Source: Gemmobacter sp. (GTDB lineage Bacteria; Pseudomonadota; Alphaproteobacteria; Rhodobacterales; Rhodobacteraceae). Taken from it: a stretch of DNA of 64,000 nucleotides. The notes under the pieces were generated by a model. The model had not been told where the DNA came from. It saw only the letters and a list, made by a program, of their open reading frames with translations, and ran no database searches. The DNA lies in the NCBI RefSeq assembly GCF_034676705.1, contig NZ_JAUCBS010000013.1:2336501-2400500 (forward strand), given 5' to 3'. The position numbers were made by a program, and so were the translations under genes. The number at the start of each line of letters is the position of its first letter. Within the stretch, counting starts at the first letter, position 1. This document shows positions 8,986 to 15,726 of the stretch, one piece after another.

Positions 8986-10146
8986 TCAGTAGTCGTTGGT
9001 CTTGGCGCGTTCCAGGAATGCCGGGATTCCCACCTCGCCAATCAGTTTCGCCTGCGCCACCCACTTGTCGCGGGTGACCCGGCCCTTGAAGCCCTTGAGG
9101 TTCGCATCCATCCACGCGATTTCCGCCGGGCCCCAGGCCGCGATCTGATCGTAATGGAAGATGCCCAGTTCATGGCACAGCTTTTCCAGCACCGGGCCGA
9201 TGCCTTCGATCACCTTCAGATCGTCGCCCTTGCCATCGCGCGCCGCAGCCAGCGCGGCCGGCTTGGTCCCGGCAGCTTCGGCCACGTTCTGGCCCGGCGC
9301 CGCCTCGGCCACGCCGGCGGGTTTTGCAACCTCGACCGGGGGTTTCCCGGTGGCCAGCGCCTCGGCCTTTTCCGGCGCGATGCCGGCAGCGGCCTTCGAC
9401 GGTTCTTCCGACGCGCGCGCGGGCACATCGGCGGTATCCTTGCGGCGCCAGGACACGATCAGCGGCACTTCGGTGCCGTCGATGCGTTTCACGCTGTCGC
9501 CGATGTCAACCGCCGCCTGCACGCTGGCGTTGTATTGCGTCCGCCCGGATTCGAAATCCTTCAGCGAGGTCAGGCCGCTGAGCGGTTCCGACGAATAGCG
9601 CCCGTTCTGCGGCCCCGGCACCGGAACCCGGCCGGCCGACAGTTCGTCGATCAGCCATTCCAGTTTCTCGGCCGTCAGATCCTCGTAGTAATCCTTGCCG
9701 ATCTGGGCCATCGGCGCATTGGCGCAGGCGCCCAGGCATTCCACCTCTTCCCAGGCGAACTTGCCATCGGCGGATACCGTATGCGGCTTGGGGGAAATCT
9801 TGCGCTTGCAGACCTCCATCAGATCCTCGGCGCCGCAGATCATGCACGACGTGGTGCCGCAAATCTGGATGTTCGCCACCGACCCCACCGGGTGCAGCTG
9901 GAACATGAAATAGAACGTCGCCACTTCCAGCGCGCGGATATGGGCCATGCCCAGCATATCCGCGACCGCCTCGATGGCGGGCTTGGTCAGCCAGCCTTCC
10001 TGTTCCTGCGCGCGCCACAGCAGCGGGATGATCGCGCTGGCCTGGCGGCCTTCGGGGTACTTGGTGATCTGGGCGTCGGCCCAGGCCTGGTTCGCAGGGG
10101 TGAAGGCGAAGCCTTCGGGTTGATGATGGGCAAGACGACGCAGCAT
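8986..10146 (-). CDS. nuoE: NADH-quinone oxidoreductase subunit E with long C-terminal helix-hairpin-helix extension
   Basis: The first ~165 residues are the normal 2Fe-2S (N1a) subunit, ligands C96, C101, C137, C141. The protein goes on to 386 aa, more than twice the core length: a low-complexity Ala/Pro/Lys linker (about 230-310) leads to a folded tail with VIEGIGPVLEKLCHELGI, a helix-hairpin-helix-like motif of the kind found in ribosomal and DNA-binding proteins, and an aromatic segment (AAWGPAEIAWMD). Long NuoE forms occur in Rhodobacteraceae. ATG start shares one base with the upstream stop (TGATG). Confidence 0.95.
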   Translation of the reverse strand: MLRRLAHHQPEGFAFTPANQAWADAQITKYPEGRQASAIIPLLWRAQEQEGWLTKPAIEAVADMLGMAHIRALEVATFYFMFQLHPVGSVANIQICGTTSCMICGAEDLMEVCKRKISPKPHTVSADGKFAWEEVECLGACANAPMAQIGKDYYEDLTAEKLEWLIDELSAGRVPVPGPQNGRYSSEPLSGLTSLKDFESGRTQYNASVQAAVDIGDSVKRIDGTEVPLIVSWRRKDTADVPARASEEPSKAAAGIAPEKAEALATGKPPVEVAKPAGVAEAAPGQNVAEAAGTKPAALAAARDGKGDDLKVIEGIGPVLEKLCHELGIFHYDQIAAWGPAEIAWMDANLKGFKGRVTRDKWVAQAKLIGEVGIPAFLERAKTNDY

Positions 10147-10430
10147 CAGTTGCACTCTTCCGTTTTCAGCCGCAGGTCGCCGCCGACGATTTCCGCCTGA
10201 CCCAGTCCCAGCAGCGCATTCACCACGACCGAGGCCGATTCCTGATTGAGCCCGGCCGCGCCGAGGATTTCGGCGTTGTTGTCCGCCGTCACCACGCAGC
10301 CGGCCGCGACGATGGCCTTGACCAGCTTGTCCACCTGTTCCGGCGTGGCCTGGGCCTGCACGGCCCCTGCTCCCAGCGCCAGAACCAGCGCACTTGCCGC
10401 CGCACGGCGAAGGAAACCCGCCGCAGCCAT
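10146..10430 (-). CDS. Small secreted protein between nuoD and nuoE
   Basis: 94 aa, unrecognised. Signal peptide of about 27 residues with a likely AVQA-QA cleavage; mature part ~67 residues of helical character with two Cys (AAGCVVTA, EECN end) that may pair in the periplasm. Its ATG overlaps the nuoD stop (TGATG) and its stop overlaps the nuoE ATG in the same way, so its translation is tied to both. An exported product in the middle of complex I genes suggests a periplasmic or assembly role; this is inference. Confidence 0.75.
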   Translation of the reverse strand: MAAAGFLRRAAASALVLALGAGAVQAQATPEQVDKLVKAIVAAGCVVTADNNAEILGAAGLNQESASVVVNALLGLGQAEIVGGDLRLKTEECN

Positions 10431-11668
10431 CAGCGGTCCACCTCGCCGAACACCAGATCCATGGTGGCGATGATCGCCGACACATCGGCCAGCTGGTGGC
10501 CGCGGGTCATGAAATCGGTCGCTTGCAGGTGGGCAAAGCCCGGCGCCCGCAGTTTCGCGCGCCACGGCTTGTTGGTGCCGTCGGCCACGATATAGACGCC
10601 GAATTCGCCCTTGGGCGCCTCGACCGCGGCATAGGCTTCGCCGGCCGGAACGTGGAAGCCTTCGGTATACAGCTTGAAGTGGTGGATCAGCGCTTCCATC
10701 GACCGCTTCATCTCGGCCCGTTTCGGCGGCGTCAGCTTGCCGCGCGCCAGCACGTCGCCCTGTTCCACGCGCAGCTTGGCAATGGCCTGACGGATGACCT
10801 TGGTCGACTCGCGCATTTCCTGCATGCGGATCAGGTAGCGGTCGAAACAGTCGCCGTTCTTGCCCACGGGGATCTGGAAGTCGAATTCGTCGTAACATTC
10901 ATAGGGTTGCGACCGCCGCAGATCCCAGGCCATACCCGATCCGCGCACCATGACGCCCGAAAAGCCCCAGGCGATCGCCTCGTCCGCCGTCACCACGCCG
11001 ATATCGACGGTGCGCTGCTTGAAGATGCGGTTTTCCGTCAGCAGGCCGTCCAGATCGTCCAGCAGCTTGGGGAATTTCTCGGCCCAGGCGTCGATATCCT
11101 CCAGCAGCTGCGGCGTCAGATCCTGGTGGACGCCGCCGGGGCGGAAATAGGCGGCGTGCAGCCGCGCCCCGCAGGCGCGTTCGTAGAACACCATCAGTTC
11201 TTCGCGCGCGGTGAAGCCCCACAGCGGCGGGGTCAGCGCGCCCACGTCCATCGCGCCGGTCGTCACGTTCAGCAGGTGGTTCAGCACCCGGCCGATTTCG
11301 GAAAACAGCACGCGGATCAGGCTGGCGCGGCGCGGCACCACGGTGCCGGTCAGCTTTTCGATGGCCATGCACCAGGCGTGTTCCTGGTTCATCGGCGCCA
11401 CGTAATCCAGCCGGTCCAGATAGGGCAGGTTTTGCAGATAGGTCCGCGATTCCATCAGCTTTTCGGTGCCGCGGTGCAACAACCCGACATGCGGGTCGGC
11501 GCGTTCCACGATCTCGCCGTCCAGTTCCAGCACAAGGCGCAGCACGCCGTGCGCAGCAGGGTGCTGGGGCCCGAAGTTGATGTTGAAGTTGCGGATCTTC
11601 TGCTCGCCCGGCACAAGGTCCGTCGAACCGTCGTCATAGGTGTTGCGCCGGATATCGCCGTCCATCAT
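10430..11668 (-). CDS. nuoD: NADH-quinone oxidoreductase subunit D
   Basis: 49-kDa-type subunit, 412 aa, that with NuoB forms the quinone-reduction site. NFGPQHPAAHGVLRLVLEL near residues 30-48 is the quinone-binding loop with its conserved His, and the C-terminal VFGEVDR is the normal end. Two tandem ATGs (11668 and 11665) are both possible starts; MDGDIRRNTYDDG is the family N-terminus. Family relation to NiFe-hydrogenase large subunits is visible only in fold, metal Cys being absent. Confidence 0.96.
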   Translation of the reverse strand: MMDGDIRRNTYDDGSTDLVPGEQKIRNFNINFGPQHPAAHGVLRLVLELDGEIVERADPHVGLLHRGTEKLMESRTYLQNLPYLDRLDYVAPMNQEHAWCMAIEKLTGTVVPRRASLIRVLFSEIGRVLNHLLNVTTGAMDVGALTPPLWGFTAREELMVFYERACGARLHAAYFRPGGVHQDLTPQLLEDIDAWAEKFPKLLDDLDGLLTENRIFKQRTVDIGVVTADEAIAWGFSGVMVRGSGMAWDLRRSQPYECYDEFDFQIPVGKNGDCFDRYLIRMQEMRESTKVIRQAIAKLRVEQGDVLARGKLTPPKRAEMKRSMEALIHHFKLYTEGFHVPAGEAYAAVEAPKGEFGVYIVADGTNKPWRAKLRAPGFAHLQATDFMTRGHQLADVSAIIATMDLVFGEVDR

Positions 11669-11693
11669 TCGGCTCCCTTGTGGTCGCGGGCCA

Positions 11694-12125
11694 TCATGCG
11701 CTCCCCTCCGGGGCGGCTGCATACTGCGCCATGAACTCGGCCTCGGTCATCGTCGAGGTATCGCCCGCCAGGCTGTAGCTGCCAGGCTTGCAGTCGATGA
11801 AAAGCTGGTGCTTCACCGGGAAACGGCCCGGATCCGGGAACGCCTGGGCCGAGACGAAGGCCATCTTGCCATCGCGCGACAGCCAGGCCAGCGACGACCC
11901 GCAGCGCGCGCAAAACGCGCGCTCACCCCATGGGCTGGACTGGAACCGCGTCACCGGCGCATCGGCGGCAAACTCCAGCGTGCCCGAGCAATCGATCACG
12001 ATGAACATCCCGCCGGAAAACTTGCGGCACATGCTGCAATGGCACACGCCCGCCTCGTCCGAGACCGGGGTAGCGGTAAAGGTGCAGGCGCCGCACAGGC
12101 AGGCGCCGTTCAGGGATTCCGCCAT
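11694..12125 (-). CDS. GFA-family (CENP-V/GFA) zinc protein inside the nuo operon
   Basis: 143 aa. The cysteine pattern C9/C11/C14, C28/C30/C33 and C72/C75 (CLCGAC, CHCSMC, FCARCGS) is that of the glutathione-dependent formaldehyde-activating fold, a zinc-binding family with mostly untested activity. ATG overlaps the nuoC stop (TGATG) and nuoD begins 25 bases later, so it is translated with complex I. Formaldehyde is a product of the sarcosine oxidase encoded nearby, which is a tempting but unproved link. Confidence 0.85.
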   Translation of the reverse strand: MAESLNGACLCGACTFTATPVSDEAGVCHCSMCRKFSGGMFIVIDCSGTLEFAADAPVTRFQSSPWGERAFCARCGSSLAWLSRDGKMAFVSAQAFPDPGRFPVKHQLFIDCKPGSYSLAGDTSTMTEAEFMAQYAAAPEGSA

Positions 12126-12730
12126 CACTTCGCCCCCGCCTTGTCATCGCCCGGAAGGATGTATTGCGCGCCTTCCCACGGGCTGAGAAAATCGAACTGC
12201 CGGTATTCCTGCACCAGCTTGACGGGTTCGTAGACGACGCGCTTCTGCGCCTCGTCATAGCGGACTTCGGTATAGCCGGTGGTCGGGAAATCCTTGCGCA
12301 GCGGGTGGCCGCGGAAACCATAGTCGGTCAGGATGCGGCGCAGGTCGGGGTGACCCGAAAACAGGATGCCGAACATGTCGAACACTTCGCGTTCGAACCA
12401 GTTGGCCGCCGGCCAGACCGAAACCGAGGACGGGATCATCTGATCTTCCTCGATCGCGGCGCGCACGCGGATGCGGTGGTTGCGGTGCATCGACAGCAGG
12501 TGCCAGACCACATCGAACCGCTTGGCGCGTTCCGGCCAGTCGATGGCGGTGATGTCGACCAGCGTGCCAAAGCGGCAGGTCGGATCGGTGCGCAGGAAAT
12601 CCATGAAGGTCACGGTGCGGCCCGGCAGGATTTCCACGTTCAGCTCGCCAAAGGCGACCGTCCAGCCGACGACATCGTCGCCGCGCTTCGCCTCGATATA
12701 GGCGCCGAGTTCGTTCAGGGCGTCGGACAT
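12125..12730 (-). CDS. nuoC: NADH-quinone oxidoreductase subunit C
   Basis: 30-kDa-type subunit, 201 aa, of the complex I connecting module. The signature ERERE-type block appears as NWFEREVFDMFGILFSGHPDLRRILTDYGF, followed by GHPLRKDFP. ATG start 12 bases after nuoB; the stop overlaps the GFA-family ATG. Separate nuoC and nuoD, not the fused E. coli form. Confidence 0.97.
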   Translation of the reverse strand: MSDALNELGAYIEAKRGDDVVGWTVAFGELNVEILPGRTVTFMDFLRTDPTCRFGTLVDITAIDWPERAKRFDVVWHLLSMHRNHRIRVRAAIEEDQMIPSSVSVWPAANWFEREVFDMFGILFSGHPDLRRILTDYGFRGHPLRKDFPTTGYTEVRYDEAQKRVVYEPVKLVQEYRQFDFLSPWEGAQYILPGDDKAGAK

Positions 12731-12742
12731 ATCCGCCTCCTC

Positions 12743-13276
12743 TCAGCGCACAAGCGTGCCGGTGCGGCGGATCTTCCGCTGCAACTGCAAGATGCCATAC
12801 AACAGCGCCTCGGCGGTGGGGGGGCAGCCGGGAACGTAGATATCCACCGGCACCACGCGATCACAGCCGCGCACCACGGAATAGCTGTAGTGATAATAGC
12901 CGCCGCCATTGGCGCACGACCCCATCGAGATCACGTAGCGCGGTTCGGGCATCTGGTCATAGACCTTGCGCAGCGCCGGGGCCATCTTGTTGGTCAGCGT
13001 TCCGGCCACGATCATCAGGTCCGACTGGCGCGGCGAGGCGCGCGGCGCGGTGCCGAAGCGTTCCACGTCATAGCGCGGCATCGACATCTGGATCATCTCG
13101 ACCGCGCAGCAGGCCAGGCCGAAGGTCATCCAGTGCAGCGAGCCATTGCGCGCCCAGTTGATGATGTCTTCGGTCGATGTCAGCAGGAAGCCCTTGTCCT
13201 GCAATTCGCGGTTCAGCGCCTGGGTGGCGACCTCGCGGTCGGCTCCGGCGGTGTTCGCCCCGGTCATCACTCCCAT
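12743..13276 (-). CDS. nuoB: NADH-quinone oxidoreductase subunit B
   Basis: Carries the terminal N2 4Fe-4S cluster next to the quinone site, 177 aa. Ligands C56, C57, C121 and C151 (LACCAVEM, GSCANGGG, YVPGCPP), including the unusual tandem pair, are present. Start taken at 13276 (MGVMTGANTAG), where GGGG lies ~8 bases upstream; MTGANTAG at 13267, which shares a base with the nuoA stop (TGATG), is the alternative. Confidence 0.96.
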   Translation of the reverse strand: MGVMTGANTAGADREVATQALNRELQDKGFLLTSTEDIINWARNGSLHWMTFGLACCAVEMIQMSMPRYDVERFGTAPRASPRQSDLMIVAGTLTNKMAPALRKVYDQMPEPRYVISMGSCANGGGYYHYSYSVVRGCDRVVPVDIYVPGCPPTAEALLYGILQLQRKIRRTGTLVR

Positions 13277-13632
13277 TCCAGCGCCCCTTTCTTCCATTCA
13301 TAGGCGAAGCCGACGGTCAGCACGCCAAGGAACACCATCATCGACCAGAAGGCCGTCATCGAGATATCCGCAAAGGCCACCGCCCAGGGGAACAGGAAGG
13401 CCACTTCCAGATCGAAGATGATGAACAGGATCGACACGAGGTAGAACCGCACGTCGAATTTCATCCGGGCGTCGTCGAAGGCGTTGAAGCCGCATTCATA
13501 GGCCGAGACCTTTTCCGGGTCCGGCCGGCGCACGGCAAGAACCGCGGCGGCCAGGATCAGGATCAGGCCAAGCGCGATCGTCAGTGCCAACAGGATGAGG
13601 ATGGGCAGATATTCTCTGAGAAGCGCGTCCAA
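13267..13632 (-). CDS. nuoA: NADH-quinone oxidoreductase subunit A, TTG start
   Basis: First gene of the operon, three-helix membrane subunit, 121 aa. Conserved blocks NPDPEKVSAYECGFNAFDD-like (here RPDPEKVSAYECGFNAFDD), FYLVSILFIIFDLEVAFLFPW and FAYEWKKGALEW. No ATG exists near the homologous start; a TTG at 13632 gives (M)DALLREYLPILILLAL, the family N-terminus and length, with GGAG six bases upstream. The stop overlaps the nuoB start region. Confidence 0.96.
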   Translation of the reverse strand: MDALLREYLPILILLALTIALGLILILAAAVLAVRRPDPEKVSAYECGFNAFDDARMKFDVRFYLVSILFIIFDLEVAFLFPWAVAFADISMTAFWSMMVFLGVLTVGFAYEWKKGALEWE

Positions 13633-13684
13633 GGCTTGCTCCTTCGGCTTGCGGACCCTGGGGCGCAGCGAAGCACCCGGGTTC

Positions 13685-13713
13685 CGTTTACTCCTGACCC
13701 CCGCGACGGTCAA
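13685..13713 (-). promoter_or_regulatory. Candidate sigma-70 promoter of the nuo operon
   Basis: On the minus strand TTGACC (13713-13708) and TAAACG (13690-13685) are separated by 17 bases, the ideal spacing. Transcription would start near 13677, giving a leader of ~45 bases before the TTG codon of nuoA. The remainder of 13633-13897 holds no gene. Assigned by eye. Confidence 0.5.
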
Positions 13714-13897
13714 CCGAAGCCGGTCGTCCGATATCGCTGACACGCGGGCAATTTTCGCCACTGCATACCATGGTGTGCAGGGATTCACCGACCGTGATGC
13801 AACGATGCCGCATCGCGGAAAAATTCGGCCGGAAATCGGTGTCCGAAGGGGGCGAAAGTCCCGACAGAATCGTTCGGGAATTCCGCCCCGCCCCGGG

Positions 13898-14677
13898 TCA
13901 GCCCGCCCAGTTCGGCTTGCGCTTGCCAAAGAAGGCGGCGATTCCCTCGGCGGCTTCGGCGCTTTCCCAGCGTTCGACCAGCGCGTCGATGGTGGCGGCG
14001 ATCACCGCCTCGTCGATCGTGGGGCCAAGGCGGCGGACCAGGCGCTTGGCCTCGGCCACGGCGCCGGGCGCGCAGGACAGATAGGGCGCCACCTCGGCCT
14101 CGACCGCCGCGTCCAGATCGGCCGGCGCCACGGCGCGGGCCAGCAGGCCCAGCGTCACCGCCTCGTCCGCGCCGAACAGGCGGGCGGAAAAGAACACGCG
14201 GCGCGCCATCGCCTCGCCCATGCGGGCGACGACATAGGGGCCGATGGTGGCCGGAATCAGCCCCAGCCGGGTTTCCGTCAGGCCAAAGCGCGCGGTCGCG
14301 GCGCCCACCGCCACATCACAGACCGCCATCATGCCGATACCGCCGCCAAAGGCATTGCCCTGCACCGCCCCGATCAGCGGTTTGGGCAGCCGGTTCAGCG
14401 CGCCCAGCATCTCGGCCAGCTTCGTCGCCTCACGCGCGCGGGTGGCCCCGTCGGCGCGCATCTGGTCCTGCATCCAGCCCAGATCGCCGCCCGCGCAGAA
14501 GCTGTCGCCATCGGCGGCCAGCACCACCACGCGCACGGCCGGATCGCGGGCCAGCCGGCCCGCCGCCTCGGTCAGTTCGGCGATCATCTTTGCGGACAGC
14601 GCATTGTGCTTGTCGGCCCGCGCCAGCACCAGCCGTGCCACGCCGCGTCCGTCCACCTCGATACGGATCGTCTCCAT
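13898..14677 (-). CDS. Enoyl-CoA hydratase/isomerase (crotonase) family, methylglutaconyl-CoA hydratase-like
   Basis: 259 aa crotonase-fold enzyme. Oxyanion-hole segments FCAGGDLGWM (about 62-71) and GNAFGGGIGMM are present. The strings GIGMMAVCDVAVGA and FGLTETRLGLIPATIGPYV resemble LiuC-type methylglutaconyl-CoA hydratases of leucine breakdown more than generic PaaF/EchA proteins, but the other liu genes are not next to it, so the substrate is uncertain. ATG preceded by GGGAGG. Follows the nuo promoter region and probably has its own promoter. Confidence 0.88.
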   Translation of the reverse strand: METIRIEVDGRGVARLVLARADKHNALSAKMIAELTEAAGRLARDPAVRVVVLAADGDSFCAGGDLGWMQDQMRADGATRAREATKLAEMLGALNRLPKPLIGAVQGNAFGGGIGMMAVCDVAVGAATARFGLTETRLGLIPATIGPYVVARMGEAMARRVFFSARLFGADEAVTLGLLARAVAPADLDAAVEAEVAPYLSCAPGAVAEAKRLVRRLGPTIDEAVIAATIDALVERWESAEAAEGIAAFFGKRKPNWAG

Positions 14678-14729
14678 CCAAAGCCTCCCTGCTTGTGGTG
14701 GCGCCTTCTGGCATTCCGGGCGCCGTGGT

Positions 14730-15116
14730 TCAACCGGGCTGTTCGCCGCCGTCCGACGCATAGCGGCGCAGGATCTCCAGCGGCACGATATCCAGTGTCC
14801 GGCGATGGGTGGCGGCCAGCCGCAGCTGCGGCGCCGCCCCTTCCTCGTGCACCTGAAGGAACCGGGCGGCGCACAGGCACCAGCGGTCCCCGGGCTTCAG
14901 CCCCGGAAAGCCGAATTCAGGGCGCGGGGTGGACAGATCGTTGCCAAGGTATTTCGACATGGCCAGGAACTCGGCCGTCATCACGGCGCAGACGGTATGC
15001 AGGCCGCGGTCCGCCGGCCCGGTATCGCAGCAGCCGTTGCGAAAGAACCCGGTGACCGGCGCGGTCGAGCAGCTTTCCAGCGTGCCGCCCAGAACATTGA
15101 CCGAAGCCTCGCGCAT
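14730..15116 (-). CDS. DUF2237 family protein
   Basis: 128 aa. The family pattern NVLGGTLESCS, TGFFRNGCCDTGPAD, GNDLSTPRPEFGFPGLKPG and WCLCAARF is clear and accounts for nearly the full length. Six Cys, several adjacent (GCC, WCLC), suggest metal or thiol chemistry, but the function of the family is unknown. It lies 52 bases upstream of the hydratase gene and 58 bases downstream of soxG, all on the minus strand. Confidence 0.88.
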   Translation of the reverse strand: MREASVNVLGGTLESCSTAPVTGFFRNGCCDTGPADRGLHTVCAVMTAEFLAMSKYLGNDLSTPRPEFGFPGLKPGDRWCLCAARFLQVHEEGAAPQLRLAATHRRTLDIVPLEILRRYASDGGEQPG

Positions 15117-15174
15117 GACCTGCCCCCTGTTGTCCGGGCCAGCCTAGCCCAGCCCGGGCCGGGGGCCAAGGCAT

Positions 15175-15726
15175 TCAGTCGAACAGGCCCACTTCGGATC
15201 CCGGCCGGGCCAGCGTCACGAACAGATCCAGCGCATAATGCGCCACGGACCGAAAGCAGATCACCTCGGCCGTGCGGTCGTCGATCATCCAGAAGGCAAC
15301 CGCGATCTGGGCGGCGCGGGTGCGGCGCACCTCGCCAGGTTCCATCACGGCAATGTCCACCGGACAGGCCTTGGCCAGCACCTCGCGCACGCGGTCGCCC
15401 TCCAGCCACAGGACGGCGCGGGCATCCGAGACATCGGCGGCCAGGTGGGGCACGCCGTCCAGCGCGGTGCCAAGGGTGGCCAGCGCCCCCGCCACCCGGG
15501 CCCGCGGCAGAAGGATCAGCCATTCATCGGGCGACATCCAGGCAATGCCGCCGCCTGCCCCGGTTTCGATCCGGCGTCGCGCCGGCACCGGCAGATCCAG
15601 CGCCGCCAGCGCCGCCGACACATCCCCCCGGCAGCGCAGGGTGATCATGCCCACCGGCGGCGCCTCGGCCACCGTGACATAGCCGTCCCCGCGCATGCCG
15701 GCCAACGCCGTGACCGGATCAGACAT
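15175..15726 (-). CDS. soxG: Sarcosine oxidase, gamma subunit
   Basis: Small subunit of the heterotetrameric sarcosine oxidase, 183 aa. The pattern MSPDEWLILLP, ADVSDARAVLWLEG and SVAHYALDLFVTLAR is typical of SoxG. The ATG (15726) overlaps the soxA stop by 8 bases. Last gene of the soxBDAG set. Confidence 0.93.
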   Translation of the reverse strand: MSDPVTALAGMRGDGYVTVAEAPPVGMITLRCRGDVSAALAALDLPVPARRRIETGAGGGIAWMSPDEWLILLPRARVAGALATLGTALDGVPHLAADVSDARAVLWLEGDRVREVLAKACPVDIAVMEPGEVRRTRAAQIAVAFWMIDDRTAEVICFRSVAHYALDLFVTLARPGSEVGLFD

